Below are positions 44,919-54,698 of a DNA stretch of 64,000 bases, piece by piece (positions within the stretch are counted from its first letter, which is position 1; each line of letters starts with the position of its first letter). The notes beneath the pieces are model-generated. The model made no database searches, was not told where the DNA came from, and saw nothing but the letters and a program-made list of their open reading frames with translations. Origin of the DNA: Paralithodes platypus (lineage: Eukaryota > Arthropoda > Malacostraca > Decapoda > Lithodidae); assembly GCA_032716605.1 (NCBI GenBank), contig CM064569.1, positions 12,617,493-12,681,492 on the forward strand, read 5' to 3'. The translations under genes were made by a program, and so were the position numbers.

Positions 44919-45416
44919 TTTTTAAGTATCCCTGACATAAATTGCAACTCCACCTCCCCTTCTGTCTGTTCTGTCATATTTAAATAAATTGTATCCTGGC
45001 ATATGCAATTCTGCTAATAGATGCCTAGAGTCAGTATTTATCCAGGTTTCTGTAATCGCTACAATGTCTATATTTTCCTTGCTAACAATTGCCCTAAGCT
45101 GATCCATTTTGTTACATAAACTTCTACAATTTGTATAATAAACCCTCAACTTATTACTATTTGTTGTAACTAATTGTCTATCGTTTTTAAGTAACTTATT
45201 ATTTTCTTCGATTTCACTGCAGTCAATGCTATCATAATAGCATTGTCTAACGACATTTCCATCTTCCGCTGCACCATCACTACTATCATTACTCATTAGC
45301 AATATAGTCATCATTTTTAGCATGAAACTGATATCCTTATCACTTTCGCCTGACGCTAAAATTGTTCCATTTAACAATTTTAACCTCTCATTTACACTCT
45401 CAATATTTCTGTTCAA
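44919..45416 (-). pseudogene. CR1 ORF2 N-terminus: AP endonuclease first half
   Basis: 164 codons that begin within a few bases of the ORF1 stop. About 85 residues of unassigned N-terminus are followed by the endonuclease start YYTNCRSLCNKMDQLRAIV, VAITETWI (catalytic Glu) and YDRTDRRGGGVAIYV. An in-frame TAA at about 44,922 interrupts after YVRDT, and the same frame continues as the next entry. The first codon is uncertain because no ATG is obvious at the ORF1/ORF2 junction. Confidence 0.88.
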
Positions 45417-46774
45417 AACCCCACAACCACCCTATCTAAAGAACTAGCTAATGTGGAAACCCCTAACCGTGAAAGATGAACCCCATCCCTTTTTTTTTTT
45501 TTTTTTTTTTTTTCTATATTCAAACTTACTACCTCTCGGGCATAGACTGAGAGCCTTAACATTCACCGCTTTACAATGAACAGTGAAGCCCGTGAGGTCT
45601 TGTTCCAGTCTAGGGAGTGAGACATGTGAAGCACGTAGAGTACAACGAGCACCTGCCATCTTGCCTTCACATTAGGCATGGTGCTCACTCATGGCCCGAA
45701 ACGACCCCATCTCTGAAGCCACCTCGTTCCCGTGCTTCACTGTCTCACCGCCTACACTCGGACTCTCACACTTACACACACACAACGCCACCTGTTGAGC
45801 AGATAACTCACCCTTGCGTACATCCCATCTCTCCCATAGAAACTATCCCAGTTATCAATGAATGGTATTGCGTTTTCTTTGCAATATTTCTCCAACCGGC
45901 AATTGACACCAATCGCCCTGGATGTCCATTCCTTGGGAACTCCTCTTCTGGGTAGGATACAATGTACTACAGCGATCCCTTCCTTCACCCTAACTTTATC
46001 TAACACATCCCGATACTGCTGCAGCAGTTCCTCATTTCTACCCTTACCAACATCGTTACTCCCGGCACTGAGACAGATAATGGGGTTATCTCCACTATCT
46101 TCCAAGATGTGATCCATCTTCTCTAAAACCCTCCCAACTCCATGGCCAGGCAGACACACAACCTTCCTAAGTTTAGTGCGGGTAGCCCTAACTAAATGTC
46201 TTACCATGGAGTCGCCCACAATCGACACAGACTTACCTTCTCGGGACACAGACTTACCTTTCCCTCGGGAGGATCCAGCAGCTGCAGTTGGAGAACCCCT
46301 GGTGGTGGCAGAAGCTCCCATGGTGGTGGTGGTGGTGGGGGTGGTGGTGGTGGTAGGTAGCACAGCGTCAGCGGTTGGAGCTGAGTCGGCGGCAGGCACT
46401 TCGGCTATCCCTCCCTTATCCTGACTATCTTTTCCCTCACATTCGTCTCCCAAAGGAGAGAATGTATTTGTCACACTCATACCTATTCTATTATCCTGCT
46501 TCTTGAGTGTGACTTTCCCACCCGTATTTTTAACAACCTGCCATGAATAAAAAATATCATCAACTTCCTCCCTTTTCCCCTTACTTGACTTTATTTCCTC
46601 TTGGCTAAGCTTGAAAGCTAGATTTTCGTCTTTAATCAAATCCACTTCCCTCTGAAGTTTAACATTAACCTCCATTAGAGCCAATACCTCTTCATTCACC
46701 ACAACCATCTTCTCTCTTACCTGGAGAATAAGATGATGCAGATCAGTTAGAGACTCGCACTCTATACCTGCCAT
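45413..46774 (-). pseudogene. CR1 ORF1: coiled coil and SGNH-type esterase, split by SINE F2
   Basis: Start chosen at ATG 46,772-46,774 (MAGIECESLTDLHHLI). Residues 1-75 form a heptad-rich coiled coil (VVNEEVLALMEVNVKLQREV). A Pro/Thr/Ser-rich linker follows (runs of Thr, 45 residues). The esterase then reads SIVGDSMVRHL (GDS with nucleophile Ser), LPGHGVGRVLEKM, ICLSAGSNDVGKG (GxND) and NAIPFIDNWDSFYGRDGMYA. SINE F2 (45,492-45,810) enters here. Beyond it the frame resumes in phase with DGVHLSRLG, the Asp-x-x-His catalytic block, and ends at 45,413-45,415. Without the SINE it would be about 345 residues, with no other lesion seen. Confidence 0.9.
45487..45815 (-). mobile_element. SINE family F, copy F2 (5'-truncated), inserted in CR1 ORF1
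   Basis: 319 bp (45,492-45,810) flanked by CCCTT on both sides (45,487-45,491 and 45,811-45,815), with a poly-A tail (poly-T on plus). It matches the 3' part of F1 and F3 and lacks their tRNA head. It interrupts the esterase frame between Ala and the catalytic DGVH block. Confidence 0.93.
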
Positions 46775-46860
46775 GATCCCAATAAGCTTAGCGAGGAGCA
46801 AGAAACTAAGTACAGAAAAACAAAAACAAGTAAACTAACAGCTAAAAACTGAGCTATAGC

Positions 46861-47205
46861 ACTTTTATATAACACGAGTGCACTGCCCCCAAACACAGGT
46901 AGGTGTAATGGTCACTAAAGGTCACTGGTAAGTGGTCCGGGCAGGAGCTCAGATTAACACAACCTTTTCCTGTCACTGACTGAACTAGATTATGCCCTGA
47001 TTTTATGCAGGATGTACAATTGGATATGGTGAGTTCTACTCCACTGGGACTTCCAAGTTCATACACGTACATATAATATGAAAGGAAAACAGAGGATAAG
47101 TATATCACAAGATATGGTTTAATAATACAGCTTTATTTCTCTTGCACTATATTGGAGAAATAATCTGAAACTGAAACATAGAAAAACACGTATCACTGCC
47201 AGTGA
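46861..47205. other. CR1 5' flank / boundary zone
   Basis: Upstream of CR1 ORF1. It may be its 5' UTR up to an undetermined point, then the truncated start of LINE-G. No coding signal. Confidence 0.45.
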
Positions 47206-47880
47206 AAAATAACACTTAATTGCAATGAATGCAATGATGCCGTAGCCTTGAGGTATGGGTGGCCAGTTTCGAACCTGCAGCTGAAATGTGCATGCGGTGA
47301 AATAAACAACCCAGACCACTGTATGACCTGTAAGAAAGGAGGATTCATCTGTATCCGGCATGATGAAGTACGAGACATCACTGCACAAATGCTGGACGAG
47401 GTGTGCCATGATGTCAGAATCGAACCGGAACTTCTGCCTATGGACGGACAGCGCTTGGCCCACAATACTGCAAATACTTCAAATGAAGCAAGAGTGGACG
47501 TAAGTGCTCGAGGTTTTTGGACGAGGGGACAACAGGCTTTTTTCGACATCAGAATCTTCAACCCAAGAGCACAAACATATCGTGAGCGAGGACACAAGGC
47601 GGCATACTTGAGAAACGAAAGTGAGAAAAAACGCGCTTATGAAGAAAGAATTTTGAACATGGATCAAGGAAGCTTTACTCCTCTTGCCTTCTCATCGTCG
47701 GGAGGTATGGGACCTTCTGCAAGTGTCTTCTATGCCAGATTAGCTGAACAAATATCGGAGAATCATAACTTGGATGAGATGCCGGCTCTCTTTCTCTCTT
47801 CTCAGGTCTGCACTCCTATGTCTCAGGGGTACAAGGTCCTCCATGCTACAGAGGACAAGAGTGAGAGACTTGGACTTTGA
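47206..47880 (+). pseudogene. LINE-G C-terminal domain: Cys/His cluster and nuclease-like fold
   Basis: About 225 open codons after a stop at 47,203. It reads CNDAVALRYGWPV, then a Cys/His cluster (LKCACGEINNPDHCMTCKKG), RHDEVRDITAQML, VRIEPELLPMDG, a conserved ARVDVSARGFWTRGQQAFFD then IRIFNPRAQ, KKRAYEERILNMDQGSFTPL and SSSGGMGPS. From memory this pattern recurs at the C-terminus of RT-containing proteins in many invertebrates. The zinc cluster + RH[DN] + acidic + D-x-R/K order is like the restriction-type endonuclease of R2-like LINEs; that assignment is inference. The start at 47,248 is not a real start. The frame is intact to its TGA. Confidence 0.8.
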
Positions 47881-48036
47881 AATGGTCGTGGCGGAGGGAC
47901 GAATTGGGGAACAACTAGGTTGATTGTAGGGAGGCACTGGTACAATAAGATAAACTACAATGTAACTAGAATTAGATAGATTGTACACCACTTTGTAACT
48001 GTCACCTTAATAAAAAAAAAAAAAAAAAAAAAAAAT
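47206..48036 (+). mobile_element. LINE family G, 3' end only, poly-A tail
   Basis: A C-terminal coding segment (47,206-47,880), a 3' UTR of about 130 bp with AATAAA, and a poly-A run of about 24 (48,012-48,035). The upstream part is missing, so this is a 5'-truncated retrotransposed copy. No RT is present in the window for this family. Confidence 0.8.
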
Positions 48037-48673
48037 TAAAGTTCAAGGTCAAGCACCCCTACGTGTATGCAGCGGGGTTGTATAGAAAATGGGGAGTCAC
48101 GGGTAGACTCTTAAATATTTCCTTGGCACTTTGGTAAATTCGGCTGAGTCCTTGAAGCCGAAATAATAGGCAAAAATTTATAAATTCAAATCAGATTCAC
48201 TGGTGGATGGCAAGTTATTGACCCGTCTCACTCGTACTATAGGGGAGTACAACTCGTAGCTTTAGGACCTGCTTATTAAGTCCGGGGCGGATTTATACAC
48301 GTTTAAGCCACTTTTGGAAGGAACTCTGCTTATTTTAAACACTCGATATTTTACCTCTAGTTGTCACTCTATCTTCTTCTCTTGGTCTTTCGGCGTGGTA
48401 ACTTCTCGATGGAGGTCTCCGGTGAACACTTCTGGAGGTGATTGGTTCTCGTTGGCTGCTTCCCTGTAGGCCGTCTAGGTGGGCCGGCTGTGTGAAGTAG
48501 TTACAGATGGGTTGATTGGGCTTGAGATCTTAAGTATGGCTCCGTAACATATACTGTAGTAACCGTTTGGCGAATTACTGTTGGGCACCATACCGAAGTA
48601 ACGCAAGTATTTCAGAGGTAGGAGAAACTACTCGACTGTTCCGATCAGTATATCAACCGTTGATGTAGTCCTG
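48037..48673. other. Spacer without recognisable gene
   Basis: Mixed composition. No repeat relation is seen. Confidence 0.5.
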
Positions 48674-49121
48674 TTAACACTCAACGAGCGGCCTAGGCGG
48701 TATATTTTACAATAAATGGGGTTGTTTCCGTGCTCTTTTTCATGCATAAACAAGAGCCAGAGCGACAAGTATGTATCCCTGAAAGGGCATAAATTGAGCT
48801 TTCCAATGACACCCGACCATCCTTCTACAATCACTGGTTCTCTTGCAACGATCGTGCAACCGAAGGGCAAAATCGCTAAAATATGGTAATTTTGTTACAT
48901 AATTACGTGTGTAGCGAGTGAGAGACGGTGGAGTAGAGTGGAGTAAATGTCAGTGGGCCCACGACGGTCGTGGCGAGCGGTCATGAGGTAACCTATGCTC
49001 CTCCCACCGCTCGGCTCTCTCTCTCAGAGCCAATATTGCACACAGACTTAAGTCGGGCCCCGCCACATTGTCCAGCTTTTTAGATACGGACTTAAGTCGG
49101 GCCCCGATAGACAAGGGTTAA
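48674..49121 (+). mobile_element. TTAA-bounded repeat family T, copy 3 (best defined)
   Basis: 440 bp between TTAA 48,674-48,677 and 49,118-49,121. Starts CACTCAACGAGCGGCC and ends GGGGCCCGACTTAAG-type sequence plus GATAGACAAGGG. Near-identical to 18,845-19,319 and related to 19,973-20,452 (inverted). Non-coding. Confidence 0.82.
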
Positions 49122-49401
49122 GGTACTCTCGGACTAGGATCTTAAATATCGAATCTTATGTGGTCGATATCGGACGAACGCAGTAGTTTCAGTGGAAGTG
49201 ATCTTACTGTCTGCCCTGATCTTTATGAGAGCTTCGGGGGACCTGGGGCGGTGTTTAAACCTTAAAGTTACACAGTCATATGGGAGGCCACAGACTCAGT
49301 GTACCAAGGACTTGTTTCTGCAGATTGCCCGTGAGGGTATCTCGCCAAGCCCTATCTCTAACACAGCAGTCTCAGAGATTTTGAGATTACCTGTGCCGAG
49401 T

Positions 49402-49716
49402 GGCAGTATTCACTTTAAACAGGGAACCAATAGAGAGGGCGGCAGGCCGTAGTCTCTCTACTTTTCACTGTCGAAAGTGGGACCTCGCGGGGGACTCTAT
49501 GTCACGTCGGCAGGCCGAACGATAACAATGTTCCTCAACAAGGACACTGGAGTTTCCGGCAGTGTTCACTTTAACACAGGGAACTAATAGAGAGGGCGGC
49601 AGGCCGTAGTCTCTCTACTTTTCACTGTAGAAAAGTGGAACCTCACGGGGGAGTCTATGTCACGTCGGCAGGCCGAACGATGACAAAGTTCCTCAACAAG
49701 GACACTGGGTTTTCCC
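49402..49716. repeat. 156-bp tandem repeat, two units
   Basis: Units begin GGCAGTRTTCACTTTAA at 49,402 and 49,558 and contain AGAGAGGGCGGCAGGCCGTA, then GTCTATGTCACGTCGGCAGG (or variant) and TTCCTCAACAAGGACACTGG. About 90% identical by eye. Each unit has two GGCAGGCC cores. Confidence 0.92.
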
Positions 49717-49777
49717 ACTCTAGAGTTATTGTGACAAGCCACAACTATCGACAACTTAGGAGTCTTGGAAGAAATAT

Positions 49778-50345
49778 CGGCAGGCCGTACACATTCTTCC
49801 TCGACTAACTAGTCACCGCCTAAGTAGGGTATCTATGTTAGCTAAGCAGGCCCGGGTCCAATGAGATCCCTAGTATAGGGTTGGTAGTTAACGGGGACTT
49901 GAAGTCTAAGAAGAGATATCGGCAGGCCGTACACACTCTTCACTAGACACACTAGTCACCGCCTACGTAGGGTATCTACGTCAGCTAGGCAGGCCCGGGT
50001 CCAACGAGATCCCTATTTTAGGGTTGGTAGTTAACGGGGACTTGAAGTCTAAGAAGAGATATCGGCAGGCCGTACACACTCTTCACTCGACACACTAGTC
50101 ACCGCCTAAGTAGGATATCTACGTCAGCTCGGCAGGTCCGGGTCCAATGAGATCCCTATTTTAGGGTTGGTAGTTAACGGGGACTTAAAGTCTAAGAAGT
50201 GATATCGGCAGGCCGTACACACTCTTCACTAGACACACTAGTCATCGCCTAAGTAGGATATCTACGTCAGCTAGGCAGGCCTGGGTCCAACGAGATCCCT
50301 ATTTTAGGGTTTTGCAGACAGTATCAGGACTTTCCGGCAGGCCGT
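49778..50345. repeat. 142-143-bp tandem repeat, nearly four units
   Basis: Units start CGGCAGGCCGTACACA at 49,778, 49,920, 50,063 and 50,206 (spacing 142, 143, 143). Each contains ACTAGTCACCGCCTAAGTAG, GCAGGCCCGGGTCCAA, GATCCCTATTTTAGGGTT and GTTAACGGGGACTT. The last unit is partial and a final CGGCAGGCCGTA follows at 50,333. Shares its core with the 156-bp array but is otherwise different. Confidence 0.95.
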
Positions 50346-51456
50346 AATAGTCTAACTGAATGGAGAGCAATTTTTAAGCTTTCTTAAGTGACTAACTTTT
50401 TATGAAGCCTCAACAATTGCCTGACTTTCCTCAAAAATCCTGAACTGGTATTGCGGATTACTGAGTGTACCCCTGTGGTACCTTTAAGATGGTAAGGGCA
50501 TGGGGAGTGCTCTTAGATGGGGTCCTTGAACCCTTCTTACACTGTTGGTCAGGTCTCCTTCAATAGAAGGTAAATACTCGGTGGTGGTGTGATGAGTAAG
50601 GTCAATTAATGTCCTTAGAGTAGGCTACTTCATCAAGGTTAAATCATAAAATCATAGGGAGTCGGGGTTACTTCATAGAACTCTGAAAAACAATAATAGT
50701 GGGGGAAGTGAAGGAATTCCAAGTTTTTAGCTCTCGGGGAGGATTGGTGGTGTCGGGTGCATTGAAGGTGTCGTGTGAACCGGACAGTTGAGGGTCGCGA
50801 TGCGTGGGAGACAGCGTTATTCTTTTCTCCCTCCTTCTCGTGGTGGTGTCGGCTGGGGTTTACTACTGATCGTGGTTGAGAGTAATTTTAGGCATAAGAA
50901 TATATAAATCTCTCTCGGCAAGGTTGTGTCTACAGGGCTGTGTACGTATCTACCTTCCTGGTTCGTGTTGGTAGGCCTGTGTGTACATCAGGTATTTAAA
51001 CGTCCGGAGCGCCCCCACTCGGGGCGCGGGAGCGGCAGATCTCCCGCGCTATTTACCTGGGGACGAGGATTTTCAGGGGACTCTTATATAGAAAGAAGCA
51101 GGTGTGGTTTGTAAACTAGTAAACTAGTTGAAGAATGTCAAAAAAAGGCATGTGAATCAAATGTGTGGAAAACAAGGTTCCAGGGTCTATTGAAGTATAG
51201 GTTCACATCTTATTGCATAACAAAGTTTTCATATAGGCATATAATGGATTCATCTGGCATGGGTTTCTTCGGTAGTGAAGATTCTCTTAATATTATTTCT
51301 CAATTCCCCACGGAGTATAGTGTGTGTTGGGGGAGAACCGAAAATACAAGAATACATGAATTATTACTTTCCCATCTCTCTGGAGTATAATGTGAGTTAT
51401 GGAGAACAGATACACAAGAATACATGGTTGATCATAAGGTTGGTTAATTTTTGGTT
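50346..51456. other. Spacer; twin GC-rich hairpins at about 51,006-51,050
   Basis: Mostly mixed composition. GCGCCCCCACTCGGGGCGC (stem 7) is directly followed by GCGGGAGCGGCAGATCTCCCGC (stem 7). A phrase (GGAGTATAGTGTGTGTTGGG / GGAGTATAATGTGAGTTATG with AGAA and ACAAGAATACATG) is duplicated at 51,312-51,425. No gene. Confidence 0.5.
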
Positions 51457-51870
51457 TTATAGGTTTACGGTAATATTACGTAATGAATTACAATGGTAAC
51501 CGGCTTTAGAATGGCTGACTAAATAATACCCTCCTCTTCGTGGGGGTATTATGCTTGATCTCCCGGCCTGGTGTAGTGGGGCATTGACTCGTTGGTGAGC
51601 TCTTCCATCTGTGTTCTGGCGTGACTTGTTCTGGGGTGACTTGTTCCAGTGTCGCGACTCGTCGGCTTGGAGTATTTCTTTTCGCCTTCCGTTTCTCCTG
51701 GGGTACGGGCGAGGCTTCTGTCTGGCGTTGTCACGGTATTTTAGTCCCAAATGCCAAATTCTTGGTAAGCCAACCTTTCTGCACTCAATGATATCATACA
51801 CTTGATCTCTCAGACTCAACTCGCCCACCAGCACAAACCTATCCTTGGCCAGCAAAAGTCTTCTATACCA
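51457..51870 (-). CDS. Unrecognised basic open frame
   Basis: 132 open codons on the minus strand starting LAKDRFVLVGELSLRDQVYD. The first 45 residues look protein-like (IECRKVGLPRIWHLGLKYRD). The rest is Arg/Lys/Gln-rich, and a second frame (51,549-51,734) reads TPGETEGEKKYSKPTSRDTG, so a frameshift is possible. It may be a piece of a retroelement gag or an old exon. No domain, no neighbour evidence. Confidence 0.3.
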   Translation of the reverse strand, partial: WYRRLLLAKDRFVLVGELSLRDQVYDIIECRKVGLPRIWHLGLKYRDNARQKPRPYPRRNGRRKEILQADESRHWNKSPQNKSRQNTDGRAHQRVNAPLHQAGRSSIIPPRRGGYYLVSHSKAGYHCNSLRNITVNL

Positions 51871-52433
51871 CTTCTGTGAATATAAGTACTTGTATGTTGG
51901 CTTTTGTAAGCCTTTATTATGTTTATTATGAGAAACATTCTCGTCACTTCATATCCCTCTCATCATGTTTTGCTTTAATCCCGATAGGTTTTACACCTCA
52001 ACAGTGTTCCACAGTCGGCGATTTTCTTTCCATCTGGGGAAAAGGGTGCCTCTATCTAGCTCCGCAGATTACAAAATATATTAATCCCCCTGTAACCCAA
52101 GTGTCTCTCATAGAAGGTGGAGACATAGAAACCTCCTCTCATAGCTTCCAGTCATGTGGTGGAAAAAAAAACAGCTGGTTAGGGCTAAACACAATGGCAC
52201 CACACATACTGCTGGCCTGGCTGCAGATATTGTACCAGTTATGAAGGAGTTGTGGTGGCAATTCCCTATCACTGGCTGATAAGAATATTCTGCTGATGAG
52301 GTTTAAGCGTACATTGGGCTTCATCTCTCTTATTGCAGCGTGCATTCCTATTACTATAAGGGGTGATAAAAAGAGATAACTTGGTTGAAGGCCACTTCAA
52401 TGCAATCACTAGGACTGATAGGTCTAGTTTACA
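51871..52433. other. Spacer without recognisable gene
   Basis: Open frames at 51,876-52,244 (plus) and the minus strand show no domain. Nothing else recognised. Confidence 0.45.
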
Positions 52434-53048
52434 TATACAGGGTGTATTAAAACAACTGTTACAGACTATGACGAACACAATGTAAAATTGAAATTGAACA
52501 TATATTGTAGTATGACTTTTTTACCAGATATGTCTTATTAATGAGATACATGCTTATTTAGGAATGTAGCAAAACAGGGTTACGAGTAAAGCACTAAATA
52601 AATGATGCATGATAAACATGTTTACTATGGACTTAACTAAATGGAAAGTATAGGTTTACCTATTCACACATTGGTAATTACGATATCAAAGTTGTCTTAG
52701 AATATGGTGATGAAATGATGTGGTTAGCAGAAAAATACTAATTACAAGCAACAGCTTAGCGTAAACAAATATGTAACATTTGTAACTCTGTTCACGGGGT
52801 ATAATGTTGATGCCCAAGTCTGGGTTATGTATCCGAACGCAGTAGAAGGTAATTTAATATTTTATAAAGCATAGTTCTTGATTCACAGATTCATTGAGAA
52901 CTGATCGTCCGGAAATGTTTCATGTCTCTGTATAAAGATTCAATTATAAAAATGTTGGGTATAATTGATTTCTCAAAACTGTATTACATCAGTTGGTGGG
53001 AATGAAAACAGATCAATGAATCTCTTATTATTACATTGTAATGACCAT

Positions 53049-53295
53049 GTACAGTCTGGGAATAATGTCGTGGTATGGATCTTCAGCCATCCATTAGTGC
53101 CCTCTGACGGCGGTATTCGAAGCAATCCGAGATTTGGTGTTTTTGGCTTTCCACAGATGGCTCTGTTCAACACGACCAGGTAGCGCCAAACGTAAGCCAG
53201 AAACTTCCTGTTTATTGGTGGATTACGACCATGCCAACTAGAACACACACACACACACACACACACTACTTCATTATCAGAATGCAAGGAATATT
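53049..53295 (+). repeat. Inverted block, left arm (with (AC)n)
   Basis: Contains TGTACAGTCTGGGA, CGTGGTATGGATCTTCAGCC, CTGACGGCGGTATTCGAAGC, ATTGGTGGATTACGACCATG and an (AC)11 run. It is about 88-90% identical by eye to the reverse complement of 60,001-60,246. The open frames over both arms translate the same repeat and are not genes. Confidence 0.93.
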
Positions 53296-53297
53296 AA

Positions 53298-53756
53298 TTA
53301 GTATGCTCTACAACAATAATATATATATATAATTAGTATGCTCTACAACAATAATATATATATATAATTAGTATGCTCTACAACAATAATATATATATAT
53401 AATTAGTATGCTCTACAACAATAATATATATATATATAATTAGTATGCTCTACAACAATAATATATATATAATTAGTATGCTCTACAACAATAATATATA
53501 TATATAATTAGTATGCTCTACAACAATAATATATATATATAATTAGTATGCTCTACAACAATAATATATATATATAATTAGTATGCTCTACAACAATAAT
53601 ATATATATATAATTAGTATGCTCTACAACAATAATATATATATAATTAGTATGCTCTACAACAATAATATATATATATAATTAGTATGCTCTACAACAAT
53701 AATATATATATATATAATTAGTATGCTCTACAACAATAATATATATATATATAATT
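53298..53756. repeat. 35-bp minisatellite, 13 units
   Basis: Unit TTAGTATGCTCTACAACAAT plus a TA run. Unit starts (GTATG) at 53,301, 336, 371, 406, 443, 476, 511, 546, 581, 616, 649, 684 and 721. Period is 35 with 33 and 37 variants caused only by the TA count. The TATGCTCTACAACAA core is invariant. Confidence 0.98.
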
Positions 53757-53933
53757 GAGTGATGCAAGTTTTACTCTTGCATAGGAATATCATTAAAGGA
53801 AATTAGAATACTGTATTAGACCCTGTTCCGGATATTAATGATTAAATTTTTAATAATGGTCAAACATAGCACTGTAGATAAGGCACTCCGAGTACTGTAG
53901 CTTACTAGGGAAATGGTATATAGTGGATACAGT

Positions 53934-54200
53934 ATTTTTTTCTTTCTATGTAGTTGAGGGAGACAAAAGGCAGAGCTGCCTGTGACAAGTGCCTCCCCCA
54001 GAGTTGAAAGTAGGTAGGGACGAAAAACCGAGTAAACCCAAGTGGGGACGAACAAACTACCGAGCCAGTCTCGGCTGGTAGAGACGAATACTTTTTATTT
54101 GTGACAGAAAGAAGTGTGGTGTGCTTGTTTAGTGTAGTGAATAGTTTACAACACTTTGTAAGTGAATGTAACACAAATCTATAGCCTATTATAATTTAGT
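53934..54200 (-). mobile_element. Internally deleted LINE-A derivative (copy A5)
   Basis: On the minus strand a 5' part matching the LINE-A4 leader (CACTACACTAAACA.GCACAC then CACACTTC, cf. 57,440-57,485) is joined, through about 100 bp, to the LINE-A 3' UTR (GGGGGAGGCACTTGTCACAGGC, then AGCTCTGCCTTTTGTCTCCC) and an A-rich tail (T run 53,934-53,941). The whole coding region is absent. A small hairpin (TACCGAGCCAGTCTCGGCTGGTA) lies at about 54,058. Confidence 0.75.
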
Positions 54201-54698
54201 CATACAGTATATCATGTAGTAATTATATATACAGTAAGTTTACACTAATTTCTAGAAATATAATATACCTAGTGAATAGTGGCAATACTTTGACTATTTG
54301 CGTAAGAAATCTACTCAACTTGATCATGCCGTGATTTATTCCTGTATTTTTTTTTTTTTTTTTTTATGTGTGAGGGAGGCAAAAGGCAGAACAGCCTATA
54401 GCGAGTGCCTCCCCCATAGTTGAAAGAGTGACAGGGCCATAATCAAGGGACGTTCGAGCCAAAATGCCTGGACACACGGAGTTTGAAGCAATTTAAGTCA
54501 TAGGAGGAGGGAAAGACTGATTCTGGGAGAGAGTTCCAGAGCTCAGCTGTTGAATAGATGAAAGATTGAGAGTAACGTTTCACTCTTGGGTTGGAGAGTT
54601 GCACAGAGTAGGGGTGGGATTGTGTTGCAAGACAGGTACCACGTGCCCTACGTAGAGGAGGTGGTATACACTGGGAAAGCTCTGAGGAACACTGATTA

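Larger units (their letters stand above)
42142..46860 (-). mobile_element. LINE family E, CR1-type, nearly full length
   Basis: A minus-strand element with ORF1 (coiled coil plus esterase), ORF2 (AP endonuclease plus RT), a 3' UTR of about 140 bp and an 8-bp tandem tail (TTCTTATG repeated, 42,142-42,166). The ORF1 esterase, FADD-type RT and 8-bp tail are CR1-group features. Only a few lesions are present: two stops, two 1-base frameshifts and a SINE in ORF1. This is the best preserved element in the window. The 5' end is uncertain (46,800-47,150). Its tail abuts the Gypsy primer site. Confidence 0.93.

Noticed and set aside
46176..46424. Plus-strand frame with Val/Thr runs
   Set aside because: Antisense of the Thr/Pro-rich linker of CR1 ORF1.
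53298..53756. Regular repeats considered as a CRISPR array
   Set aside because: Units are tandem without unique spacers; only TA count varies. This is a eukaryotic minisatellite.
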